Shown here: positions 56,249-63,985 of the stretch, piece after piece | Position numbering within the stretch: the stretch's first letter is position 1 | How the letters are laid out: every line of letters starts with the position of its first letter | Assembly (NCBI GenBank): GCA_963805255.1 | Contig: CAWDTK010000011.1 | Coordinates: 496,001-560,000, forward strand | DNA from: Bog-532 sp963805255 | GTDB lineage: Bacteria; Actinomycetota; Actinomycetes; Streptosporangiales; Streptosporangiaceae | Reading direction: 5' to 3' | DNA: 64,000 nt | Position numbers and translations under genes: made by a program | The notes under the pieces: generated by a model | Seen by the model: the letters and a program-made list of their open reading frames with translations, nothing else | Databases searched by the model: none | Told to the model about the DNA's origin: nothing

Positions 56249-57444
56249 GCCCCGCCTCCCGGCCAGGGAAGGACGAGTGCATCCAGCGCACGATAGTCGA
56301 CCTTCGCGTAGATCGCGGTCGTCGCTACCCTGGCGTGCCGCAGGACCTGGCCGACCTCGGTGAGCGAGGACCCCGCTGCCAGCATCTGGGTTGCCAGGCT
56401 GTGGCGGAGCCGGTGCGCCCCGGCCCGGGGGACCCCGGACCGGTCACAGGCGTTATACACCGCCCAGGTGACCGCCGCTGAGGTGATCGCGCCGGTCGGA
56501 GCCGTCGCCCGCAAGAACACCGCCCTGGTGTCCGCCCTGGGCCGGCTGCGCAGGTAGGCGGCCAGCGCCGCGCCGACGTCACAGGGCAGCGGAAGCCGGT
56601 CAGCCCGGCCGCCCTTGCCGTGCACGGTCAGCTCACCGGCCCGCCAGCCGAGGTCCTCCAGGGACAGCGACGCGACCTCGCCGGCCCGCAGCCCCAGGCG
56701 TGCCAGCAGCATCAGCATCGCGTAGTCCCGGCGCCCCAGCCGGGTCCGCCGGTCGCAGCTTGCCAGCAGCCTGGTGACCGTCGCCGGCGGCAGGGCCCGC
56801 GGCAGGCCGCATCCTTTCCGGTTCGCCACCGCGGGCACCGCCTGCGCGACCGGTGCCGCGACGAGACCTTCGACATGCAGGAACCGCAGGAAAGACCGCA
56901 GCGCGGTCGCGAGGTCCGCGGCGCCAGCCCGGCTGCGGCACGGCAGCTCGCGGCCGCAGAAGGCACTGACCGCTGCCGCGTCGGGTCCCGGCTGGCCAAC
57001 AGCAGCTCCCGGATACTCACCCAGGAACAGCGCCGCCGCCTTCAGCCACCGCGAGACCACGGCCGGCACCAGGCCCCGCTCCCCGACCAGGTGAGCCCGG
57101 TAGCGGCCAAGCAGCTTCTCTTCTGCGCTGGGCGGCGGCCCGGCGGCCGGTGAGGCCGGCAGCACACCCTGCGCCTGCAAGAACGCCAGCAGCCGCCCGA
57201 GCGAACCCGGCGTCAGCCGGGCCACGTAGCCGTCCGCCTTCCGGGCCGCGCAATACGCAGCGATCTGCTCGCAGCTCAGCGCGTCCACGCCCTCACGGGT
57301 CATCCACCGGCTGAGGTGTGCCATCAGCCGCAGCTGCTCGGCGGTGGACAGGTCCGTGAACCCGCAACTGCGCAACTCCCGGCCAAAACCCCGCGCACAC
57401 GGCGCCAGGACCCCAGCCACCCTCACCTTCGTCCACGACGGCAT
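56245..57444 (-). CDS. first tyrosine recombinase of the trio
   Basis: 399 residues from ATG 57444 (MPSWTKVRVAG). The SAM-like domain has EQLRLMAHLSRWMTREGVDA. The catalytic domain has MLMLLARLGLRAGEVASLSL (Arg), HRLRHSLATQMLAAG (His-x-x-Arg), VGQVLRHARVATTAIYAKVD (His, Tyr). It overlaps the middle gene by ATGA. The original ribosome-binding site GGAGGT, five bases before the ATG, has been moved nearly 3 kb away by an IS3 (57446-60430). The frame now also stays open into the IS3 end (MDGLSGSLGAPQ), so a fused start at 57480 is possible. Confidence 0.88.
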   Translation of the reverse strand: MPSWTKVRVAGVLAPCARGFGRELRSCGFTDLSTAEQLRLMAHLSRWMTREGVDALSCEQIAAYCAARKADGYVARLTPGSLGRLLAFLQAQGVLPASPAAGPPPSAEEKLLGRYRAHLVGERGLVPAVVSRWLKAAALFLGEYPGAAVGQPGPDAAAVSAFCGRELPCRSRAGAADLATALRSFLRFLHVEGLVAAPVAQAVPAVANRKGCGLPRALPPATVTRLLASCDRRTRLGRRDYAMLMLLARLGLRAGEVASLSLEDLGWRAGELTVHGKGGRADRLPLPCDVGAALAAYLRSRPRADTRAVFLRATAPTGAITSAAVTWAVYNACDRSGVPRAGAHRLRHSLATQMLAAGSSLTEVGQVLRHARVATTAIYAKVDYRALDALVLPWPGGGA

Positions 57445-57646
57445 CTGAGGTGCCCCGAGGCTTCCGGACAGTCCATCCATTAGGATGGGCGTCTGGAAAG
57501 GTGAAGTATTTTGCCCCGGCCGAAGAAGAGCTTCTCACCGGAATTCAAGGATGAAGCCGTGAAGATGGTGATCGAGACGTCGCGCCCGATAGCCAGAGTG
57601 GCAAAGGAGCTCGGGATTAACGAAGGCACCCTCGGCAACTGGGTCG

Positions 57647-59317
57647 GTAAGCATTCAGCCCATTCACGCATGGTGATAGGTAGCGCGGGATTTGGCTAGG
57701 GTTACGGGGAGAATGCCTGCACCGGAGGTCGCCAGGGCTTGCCGAGCATGAGATCGTGCAGGACGTCCATGGCGTTGCGGCCGTGTTTGCGGGCGGTGTC
57801 GATGTAGCTGCGGATATCGAGGCGGTCCTGGGTGACATCGTCGCTGGCCAGGCGACCGGATATCTTCTGCTGGGTTTTCAGCGGCCGGACTCCGCGCTCG
57901 CTGATGTTATTCGTGGGCCAGACGCTGGTGTCCTCAGTGAACAGCAGCACGTCGCTGCGGCGGTCGCGGCAGAATTCCAGCAGATCGCGGCCGGGCTTCT
58001 GCTTGGTGCTGTTCTTCGGTCCGGGGACGCGGGGCACGCTGGCCAGGCCCGCGAGGACGGCGTGCCGGAACTCGTGCTCCAGCGGCTTGCGCACCCCGGC
58101 GGGGATGGCGTCCAGGCCTTGCTCGCGGGCGGCGTGCCAGGCATGGATCAGGCCGCGCAGCGCCCGCTGCGCCTGCACGGGCCAGACCGCGCCCGGGTAG
58201 CTCTCAGCGCAGTCCTCATAGTCCCGCAGCAGGTGAGACAGGCACGCCTGGTTCCCGGCGATGTGCTCCCACCGAGGGTGGAAATAATTCTGGTAGCGGT
58301 CGGAGACCACGATCCCGGCGAAACCGGGGAGGATCCCGGCGTCCCGCATGGACTCCAGGCTGCGGGCGCCCAGCCAGAACGCCGAGTACCGCTCGGTGAA
58401 CGCGCCGTGCACGTACTTCTTCTCCCCGGCCGGCCCGGACCGCAGCGTGGTCTCATCGAACCCCGCGACCGCTGCGGCGGTGATCAGGGCGCGGATCAGC
58501 CGTACCACCTCCGCGGCCAGGCCCGCAGCCTGCCGCAGGCAGGAATGGATGAACCCGTCCGATACGGCAGCGCCGGTGACGTCGGCGATCAGCTGACGGC
58601 ACCGCTCCACCGGGACATGCTGGAAGATGACCAGGTAAACGGCCAGGGCTCGCAGCCTGGGCCCGATGGACAGGGCGGAATCCGGGACGCCCGCCGGCCG
58701 GGCCGCGGCATGCGCCCGGCCGCAGGCGCACCTGGACTCGTGCAGGTCGTGCTGCACCCGCTCCGCCGGCGCCGACGGGATCTCCTGCTGCTGATACGAC
58801 CGGGCAACCCCCAGGTCAGCGGCATCGGCCAGGTCACGGCCGCAGGAGCAGGCACCCTCGGGATGGTGATCCTCGGTCCGGTCCGGGACCTCCCACGTCA
58901 TGGACGCCCCCGGGCTGCCCGGCTGCTTCCCGCGCTTGTTCTTCTCCGCCCGCTCAGCAGCGCGCCGCTGCTTGCGCGGCGGCTTCCGGCCCGGCAGGTC
59001 GTCCGAGCTCGGCGGCATCGAGGAGTTCCCGCTGTTCCGCGACCCTGCGCGCGCCGCCGTCCCCAGCTGCTCCCGGAGGTCAGCGACCACCGCCTCCAGC
59101 GCGGCGATCTGCCCGGCCTGCGCCGCGATCAGCTGCGCCTGCTCCCGGATCAGCGCATCACGCGGATCCGCGGACGGCTCCCCGGGCGGCGCATCGGTCA
59201 CAGCCCGCAATCATCCCGAAAACCATGCTCAGCCACCACGGCAACACCACGCCCGACGCTGGAACGTAACCCACGATTACTCGCCGCAACACCAGGTCCA
59301 GGGACCTGAATGTTTAC
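57647..59317 (-). mobile_element. IS66-family element type A, copy 2 (1671 bp), inside IS3
   Basis: The ends GTAAGCATTCAGCC and (inverted) GTAAACATTCAGG are flanked by an 8-bp duplication CTGGGTCG at 57639-57646 and 59318-59325. It is uninterrupted and is the same element as at 21093-24072. Confidence 0.95.
57702..59201 (-). CDS. IS66-family transposase (type A), intact copy
   Basis: About 499 residues from a GTG (MTDAPPGEPSADPRD; a TTG three codons upstream is possible). Motifs are SGNSSMPPSSDDLPGRKPPR, the two Cys pairs CSCGRD and CACGRA, GFDETTLRSGPAGEKKYVHG (D), IVVSDRYQNYFHPRWEH (D), and NNISERGVRPLKTQQKISG (E). It ends HGRNAMDVLHDLMLGKPW and QAFSP. It differs from the interrupted copy in two residues that I noticed (GRDLLEF for GRELLEF, ASDDVTQ for ASNDVTQ). 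It could supply transposase for both copies. Confidence 0.93.
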   Translation of the reverse strand: MTDAPPGEPSADPRDALIREQAQLIAAQAGQIAALEAVVADLREQLGTAARAGSRNSGNSSMPPSSDDLPGRKPPRKQRRAAERAEKNKRGKQPGSPGASMTWEVPDRTEDHHPEGACSCGRDLADAADLGVARSYQQQEIPSAPAERVQHDLHESRCACGRAHAAARPAGVPDSALSIGPRLRALAVYLVIFQHVPVERCRQLIADVTGAAVSDGFIHSCLRQAAGLAAEVVRLIRALITAAAVAGFDETTLRSGPAGEKKYVHGAFTERYSAFWLGARSLESMRDAGILPGFAGIVVSDRYQNYFHPRWEHIAGNQACLSHLLRDYEDCAESYPGAVWPVQAQRALRGLIHAWHAAREQGLDAIPAGVRKPLEHEFRHAVLAGLASVPRVPGPKNSTKQKPGRDLLEFCRDRRSDVLLFTEDTSVWPTNNISERGVRPLKTQQKISGRLASDDVTQDRLDIRSYIDTARKHGRNAMDVLHDLMLGKPWRPPVQAFSP

Positions 59318-59476
59318 CTGGGTCGCTTCCTATCGCCGTGAGCATGCCGGCGAGGAACCGCCGCTGACCGTGAATGAGCGGGCGCGGCTGCGCGAGCTTG
59401 AGCGGGAAACCCGGGAACTGAAGATGGAAAACGAGTTTTTGAAAAAAGCCGCGGCGTACTTCGCCCGCGACCATCG

Positions 59477-60388
59477 GTGACCGATAAATTCGAGTTCATC
59501 GACGCGGAGTACGCGGCTTACCAGGAATCGGATGATGAGTACGTGCCGTCGATCGTGATGATGTGCCGGTGGATGGAGGTATCGCGGTCCGGGTTCTATG
59601 AATGGCGGAGCGCGCCGGAATCGGCGACGGCGAAAAGGCGCGGGATGCTTGCTTTGATCGTGCGGAAGTCATTCGATGAATCGGATGAGACATACGGGTA
59701 CCGCCGGGTGCATGCGGACCTGGTGGCCTGGGGCGTGCCCGCGGGGCCGGAGCTGGTGCGGTCCATCATGCGTGAGCTGGGCCTGGAGCCCTGCCAGCCG
59801 CGGCCGTGGCGGGTCAGCCTGACCGAGGGCGACGGCCAGGAGCACGACATTCCCGACCTCGTGAAACGCGATTTCACCGCGGCCGCGCCGGGCGAGAAAA
59901 TGGTCGGCGACATCACTTACATTCCGGCATGGGAGGGCTGGCTTTACCTGGCGACGGTTATCGACTGCCATACAAAGGAAGTCATCGGCTGGGCAGCGGG
60001 CGATAACTACAAGACGCCGCTCATCGAGAAGGCCATCGAGATCGCCGCCCGTAATTTTCCTCTCGCCGCTAATGCGATTTTCCACTCCGACCGCGGCAGC
60101 AATTACACATCCCGGCAGTTTGCGGAGACGCTCAAGAAGCATAATCTCCGGCAGTCCGTCGGCCGCACCGGTATCTGTTACGATAATGCAATGGCCGAAT
60201 CGTTCTTCGCCGCGCTGAAGAACGAGCGTGTTCACCGCACTCAGTATCCGACCCGCGAGCACGCGCGCCGCGACGTTGTGAGGTACATCGAATTCTGGTA
60301 CAATTCCAGACGTCGGCACTCCGGGCTTCAGTACCGGACCCCGCAGCAAGTCCGCAATGAGTACCTGGAACGGCAGTCCGCAGCGTGA
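59477..60388 (+). CDS. IS3-family transposase OrfB (copy 3)
   Basis: 303 residues, intact, with the same DDE core as the other copies (GDITYIPAWEGW, HSDRGSNYTS, CYDNAMAESFF). It has ESDDEYV where copies 1 and 2 have ESSDEYV. Its OrfA partner is disrupted, so in this copy OrfB lacks the normal start of the fusion protein. Confidence 0.92.
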   Translation: MTDKFEFIDAEYAAYQESDDEYVPSIVMMCRWMEVSRSGFYEWRSAPESATAKRRGMLALIVRKSFDESDETYGYRRVHADLVAWGVPAGPELVRSIMRELGLEPCQPRPWRVSLTEGDGQEHDIPDLVKRDFTAAAPGEKMVGDITYIPAWEGWLYLATVIDCHTKEVIGWAAGDNYKTPLIEKAIEIAARNFPLAANAIFHSDRGSNYTSRQFAETLKKHNLRQSVGRTGICYDNAMAESFFAALKNERVHRTQYPTREHARRDVVRYIEFWYNSRRRHSGLQYRTPQQVRNEYLERQSAA

Positions 60389-60437
60389 ATTAACCACAAA
60401 TCCGCTGTCCGGAAAGCTCGGGGCAGATCAATCGCAG

Positions 60438-60443
60438 ACCTCC
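60438..60443 (-). promoter_or_regulatory. displaced ribosome-binding site of the recombinase trio
   Basis: Read on the minus strand, GGAGGT here was followed by CTGCG and the ATG of the first recombinase before the IS3 arrived. The rejoined sequence (TSD removed) puts the site five bases before the start codon. Confidence 0.75.
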
Positions 60444-60492
60444 TCTCCCAGGCACCATGCCTGCGGAAAGAAGCATCCGTCAGCCAGCCGCG

Positions 60493-60595
60493 ATTATGCA
60501 GAACTCCTCCCGGCCGGCATCTAGCCGGCCCCACCCCGGCAAGCAGCCCCGGCCACCCGGGCAAAGCCGTTCCGCATAATCCCCGGTTCCGCATA
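60493..60595. repeat. inverted and direct repeats upstream of the recombinase trio (possible recombination site)
   Basis: ATTATGCAGAAC (60493-60504) is inverted, with one mismatch, at 60569-60580 (GTTCCGCATAAT). GTTCCGCATA recurs as a direct repeat at 60586-60595. A perfect hairpin GGCCGGC-ATCTA-GCCGGCC (60512-60530) lies inside. Repeats of this spacing just upstream of a recombinase operon suggest recombinase-binding sites or the end of the trio element (inference). Confidence 0.45.
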
Positions 60596-60602
60596 CTGGG
60601 CC

Positions 60603-60622
60603 TTATGGAGAATTCTCCATAA
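60603..60622. repeat. 20-bp perfect palindrome
   Basis: TTATGGAGAATTCTCCATAA is a perfect palindrome at the point where the IS66 remnant begins and the repeats upstream of the recombinase trio end. It could mark a junction or a protein-binding site. Confidence 0.6.
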
Positions 60623-60623
60623 C

Positions 60624-61142
60624 GCTCACGTGCTGCGGGAGCTGACCGCGGTCACCGAGACCGGCAGCGATCTGGACGTCACATGGGCGCAGCAGGCCAT
60701 CGACGCGCTGATCAAGCTCAAGGACGCAGCCACCGCGGCCCGCCAGGCCGGCCGGCACGCGATCGACGCGGACCTGCTGGCTGAGCAGGAGAAGTACTTC
60801 ACCGACGCGGCCAGGACCGGGATCGTGCTCAACGCCGCCCGGCGCAGCAAGCTGCAGAAGAAACGGCACGCCCTGGCGACCAGGATGCGCGACCGGGCCG
60901 GCGACTACCTGCGGTTCGCTCACGACCTGCGGATCCCGTTCGACAACAACCCCGCTGAACAGGTCATACGCATGAGCAAGCTCCGGATCAAGGTCTCCGG
61001 CTGCATGCGGTCCATGGCAGGCGCCGAAGACTTCTGCGCCATACGGTCCTACCTTGCCACCGCCAGTCGGCACGGCATCACCTGGCTCGACGCGCTCATC
61101 CAGGCCGCTCAGGGCAACCCCTGGACGCCCCAGACCGCTTGA
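60624..61142 (+). pseudogene. C-terminal remnant of a third type of IS66 transposase
   Basis: The frame encodes AHVLRELTAVTETGSDLDVT, LRIPFDNNPAEQVIRMSKLR and GCMRSMAGAEDFCAIRSYLA and ends NPWTPQTA. The DNNPAEQ-IRM-KLRIKVSG region carries the catalytic Glu of IS66 transposases. Everything before the His-Leu-Arg-Glu-Leu stretch is missing, so about two thirds of the gene is lost at the palindrome. Confidence 0.85.
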
Positions 61143-61408
61143 CACCAACTTCCCGCCCGCAACCGGCTACTCAGCGGACAACCGCAACTACAGTCCTCGG
61201 CTGACCTATCCAGTTACGCTGGCTGGAGGTGGTGGCTGGGCGTTGGGGTCAAGGCGACAGCGGGATCCTTGCTTTCTCATCGCAAGAGATTCAGGCCTTG
61301 CTTTGGACGCGGAAACGAATGAGAACGAGGGCGATGCGCCCAAGCTAAACGGTCCCAACGGTAGAGACGGACAGCTCTGGTATTTGACGCGCAGTGGGAA
61401 ACGGAAAC

Positions 61409-63129
61409 GGGTGCGGCTCCTCTGGGGTGATGCAGTATGAAGCGTTTTAATGTGCTCGCTGTCGCCGTGTCCGGTTTGATCGTGTCGATGCGTGCATAAA
61501 GGGCTCCTTCTCGTTACGGTCCCGGTTGTCTGACGACCGGATCGCAAAAGAAGGAGCCCGATGCAAGGGTACGTGCCTGCCCAGGACGAGGCGTTCGCGG
61601 AGTCGAGGAAGTGCTTCCGTGAGCTTGAGGAGTGGGCGGCCTCAGAGGAAGCGGCAGAGCTGCAGCACGCTGACCTGGAGGAAGAGCTGGACGTGCGGGG
61701 ACGGGAGCTGCTGCGGCAGCTGTTCCAGGACCGGCTGGACGCCACGGCAGCGGCCGAGGAGCGGCGTTATGACGTGGCCGGGGAGGACGGCGTCGTCCGC
61801 ATGCGGGCGGAAAGAGGCAGGGAACGGCCGCTGATGACGAAGTTCGGGCAGGTCACCGTGTCACGGATCGCCTACCGGTCGCCGGGCAGGCCCAACGTAT
61901 ACCCGGTGGACGCGGCGCTGAACCTGCCGGAGGAGAAGCACTCGCACGGGCTCCGCAAGATGGCCGCGGCCGAGGCCGCGCGGGGCTCGATAGAGGCGGC
62001 ATGCGCGGCGGTCACCCGCGCGACCGGCGTGCGGATCGGGAAGCGGCAGGCGGAGGGGCTGATCCGCCGGGCCGCCGTTGGCGTGGACGCGTTTTACCTG
62101 TGGCGCGTGGTCCTGCCGGCGCCGGCCGGGATCCCGCTGGTGCTGACCTTCGACGGGAAGGGCATCGTGATGCTGCCGGACGCGCTGCGGCCCGCTACCG
62201 CGAAGGCCGCTGCGGCCGCGGAGAGCAAGCTGGCTACCCGGCTGTCGCCCGGGGAGAAGAACGGCCGCAAGCGGATGGCCGAGCTGGCCTGCGTCTATGA
62301 CGCGGTCCCGGTCCCGCGCACGCCGCAGGACGTCATCAGCACTCCGGCGCAGAAGCGGCGGACGAAGAAAGCGCAGGCCGCGAAGCCGAAGGGCAGGCAG
62401 AAGCCGCGGGAGCCGCAGGCCAGGGGCAAGTGGCTGACCGCCTCGGTCACCGACGACATCCCCGCCGTCATCGCCGCGGCCTTTGACGAGGCGGAACGCC
62501 GTGACCCGCAGCACAAGCGGGAATGGGTGGTCCTGGTGGACGGCAACAGCACGCAAATCGAGGCCGTCACCGCCGAGGCCGCGGCCCGCGGCGTCACGGT
62601 CACGATCGTCATCGACTTCATCCACGTGCTCGAATACCTGTGGAAGGCGGCCTGGTCCTTCTTCGACAAGGGCGAGCCGGCATCCGAGGAATGGGTGGCT
62701 GACCAGGCTCGCAAGATCCTGCACGGCAAGGCGCGCCAAGTCGCGGCCGGCATCCGCCGCCGCGCCACCACCTACGGCTACTCCCCGGCCGAGCGCGCCG
62801 GCGCCGACGAGTGCGCCCGCTACCTGGAGAACAAGCAGGGCTACCTGGGTTACGCCACCGCGCTGGCCAAGGGCTGGCCCATCGCCACCGGAATAATCGA
62901 GGGCGCCTGCAGGCACATCGTAAAGGACAGAATGGACATAACGGGCGCCAGATGGGGCCTCGAAGGCGCCGAGGCCGTCCTGAAACTCCGCGCCCTCATC
63001 GCCACCGGCGACTTCGACGCCTACTGGCGCTTCCACCTCCGCAGAGAGCACGAACGCATCCACCACGCGAAATACCGCGATACCTACATCCTCGCAGCGT
63101 AACCGGCTCACCTCAAAAGAGCCGCACCC
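61409..63129 (+). mobile_element. ISKra4-family element (1721 bp)
   Basis: The ends GGGTGCGGCTCCTCTGGGGTGA and (inverted) GGGTGCGGCTCTTTTGAGGTGA are flanked by a 9-bp duplication AACGGAAAC at 61400-61408 and 63130-63138. Confidence 0.92.
61561..63102 (+). CDS. ISKra4-family transposase
   Basis: 513 residues. ATRATGVRIGKRQAEGLIRR-like HTH residues (TGVRIGKRQAEGL) precede a DDE core: VLTFDGKGIVMLPDALRP (D), WVVLVDGNSTQIEAVTAEA (D), IDFIHVLEYLWKAAW, and TGIIEGACRHIVKDRMDITG (E) with ARWGLEGAEAVLKLRAL. These are ISKra4 signatures. A basic insert (RRTKKAQAAKPKGRQKPREP) lies in the middle. It is intact, and an ATG right after the AGGAGC of the IS leader serves as start. Confidence 0.92.
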   Translation: MQGYVPAQDEAFAESRKCFRELEEWAASEEAAELQHADLEEELDVRGRELLRQLFQDRLDATAAAEERRYDVAGEDGVVRMRAERGRERPLMTKFGQVTVSRIAYRSPGRPNVYPVDAALNLPEEKHSHGLRKMAAAEAARGSIEAACAAVTRATGVRIGKRQAEGLIRRAAVGVDAFYLWRVVLPAPAGIPLVLTFDGKGIVMLPDALRPATAKAAAAAESKLATRLSPGEKNGRKRMAELACVYDAVPVPRTPQDVISTPAQKRRTKKAQAAKPKGRQKPREPQARGKWLTASVTDDIPAVIAAAFDEAERRDPQHKREWVVLVDGNSTQIEAVTAEAAARGVTVTIVIDFIHVLEYLWKAAWSFFDKGEPASEEWVADQARKILHGKARQVAAGIRRRATTYGYSPAERAGADECARYLENKQGYLGYATALAKGWPIATGIIEGACRHIVKDRMDITGARWGLEGAEAVLKLRALIATGDFDAYWRFHLRREHERIHHAKYRDTYILAA

Positions 63130-63499
63130 AACGGAAACAACGAGAAGTCGTCATCAAGTCCGCGAAGACCGGAATGGTTCTCGATGCGCCGTACGATACG
63201 CGTGACGCGACTGTTCTTTATCACCAGGGTTACGGCAAACAGTGGCAACGGTGGGTGGTGGAACCGATCCCCAATTCCATCGACTGCCTTCTAAAGACGC
63301 TTCACGCAGCCGAGGGCGGGAGGTACCTGACGGTCGTCACGGACCCCGCTGGGACACCTGAAGTCCGGACTGTCCCCCGTACTAGCGACATAGCGTCGCA
63401 ACACTGGATCATCGCGTACACACGAAAAGGTAGAGAAGCCGCGTCCTGATCGACGTTGTTCAGTGGTCGCGTTCCAGGTCGGTGGAACTGTACGTGTGG

Positions 63500-63799
63500 T
63501 CAACGCCCGCGAACATGACCCGCAGAGAGCCGCCCGAACTCGAACGCCGCAGTTGCGGTCGTAGCTACCGGGTCCTGCGCTGCGAACTCGCGCAGTGCAT
63601 GCTCGTCATCCGTCTCGACAACCGCGAGGCCGTACGAATCTTCGTCGGTCAGGACAGGTCCAAATACAACCATGTCGCCACGTTCGAGGTACGGGCGCCA
63701 GTGGGCAGCGTGGCTGTTCATGATCGCCCGCTCTGAATCGGTCAGCGTCTGGGCGAAGTTCGGGCGCGGAGCGATGAGGCGCAGGACGAAGGTGGCCAT
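63500..63799 (-). CDS. YciI-like family protein
   Basis: 99 residues (MATFVLRLIAPRPNFAQTLT). RAIMNSHAAHWRPYLERGDM, VVFGPVLTDEDSYGLAVVET and EHALREFAAQDPVA match YciI-like/YCII dimeric barrel proteins, with the conserved H-x2-Y/W-L, G-P-V and D-P residues. They are small dimers with a possible active-site His-Asp pair and no agreed function. The longer upstream frame to 63961 overlaps a plus-strand cupredoxin remnant and is unlikely to be used. Confidence 0.85.
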   Translation of the reverse strand: MATFVLRLIAPRPNFAQTLTDSERAIMNSHAAHWRPYLERGDMVVFGPVLTDEDSYGLAVVETDDEHALREFAAQDPVATTATAAFEFGRLSAGHVRGR

Positions 63800-63811
63800 G
63801 CGGCGGACTAT

Positions 63812-63985
63812 ATGCCATCGAACGTGGCAGCAGTCGTCGACATGCACGGTATCCAGCCGGGACAAACGTTCATGTTCAACTACACGTTTACGCAGCCCGC
63901 TCCCGCCGTCGGGATGACGATCAAGTGCAGCTATCCCGGCCACTACGAGCAGGGAATGCACATCGACATTACCGTCACCTCGTAG
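63812..63985 (+). pseudogene. C-terminal remnant of a cupredoxin (plastocyanin/sulfocyanin-like)
   Basis: The frame encodes MHGIQPGQTFMFNYTFTQPA followed by MTIKCSYPGHYEQGMHIDIT. CSYPGHYEQGM has the C-x4-H-x4-M spacing of a type 1 copper site. The N-terminal half and signal peptide are missing; upstream is the start of the opposite-strand YciI-like gene. AGGAGG follows the stop at 63985. Confidence 0.6.

Larger units (their letters stand above)
57511..59480 (+). pseudogene. IS3-family OrfA (copy 3), split by IS66
   Basis: The 5' part (57511-57646) encodes MPRPKKSFSPEF to TLGNWV. The 3' part (59326-59480) encodes SYRREHAGEEPPLTVNERAR and the leucine-rich helix. Removing the IS66 and one 8-bp repeat restores GNWVASYRR. 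The fusion transposase cannot be made from this copy. Confidence 0.9.
57446..60430 (+). mobile_element. IS3-family element, copy 3 of 3, split by an IS66
   Basis: The ends TGAGGTGCCCCGAG and (inverted) TGATCTGCCCCGAG are flanked by a perfect 3-bp duplication ATC (57443-57445 and 60431-60433). Removing the IS66 (57647-59317 and 8 bp) leaves exactly 1306 bp, the length of copies 1 and 2. Confidence 0.93.
61246..63449 (+). pseudogene. ricin-type beta-trefoil lectin gene split by an ISKra4-family element
   Basis: The 5' part (about 61246-61408) encodes CFLIARDSGLALDAETNENE and GRDGQLWYLTRSGKRK. The 3' part (63139-63449) encodes REVVIKSAKTGMVLDAPYD, KQWQRWVVEPIPNS and ASQHWIIAYTRKGREAAS. Three QxW motifs (QLW, QRW, QHW) mark the three lobes of a ricin-B-like carbohydrate-binding fold. 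Removing 61409-63129 and one 9-bp repeat rejoins GKRK|QREVV in frame. The true 5' end is not clear; the gene may already have been truncated by older IS66 debris upstream. Confidence 0.7.

Noticed and set aside
57444..57480. ATG 57480 as the natural start of the first recombinase
   Set aside because: Those 12 codons belong to the IS3 end and are also found at the other IS3 copies.
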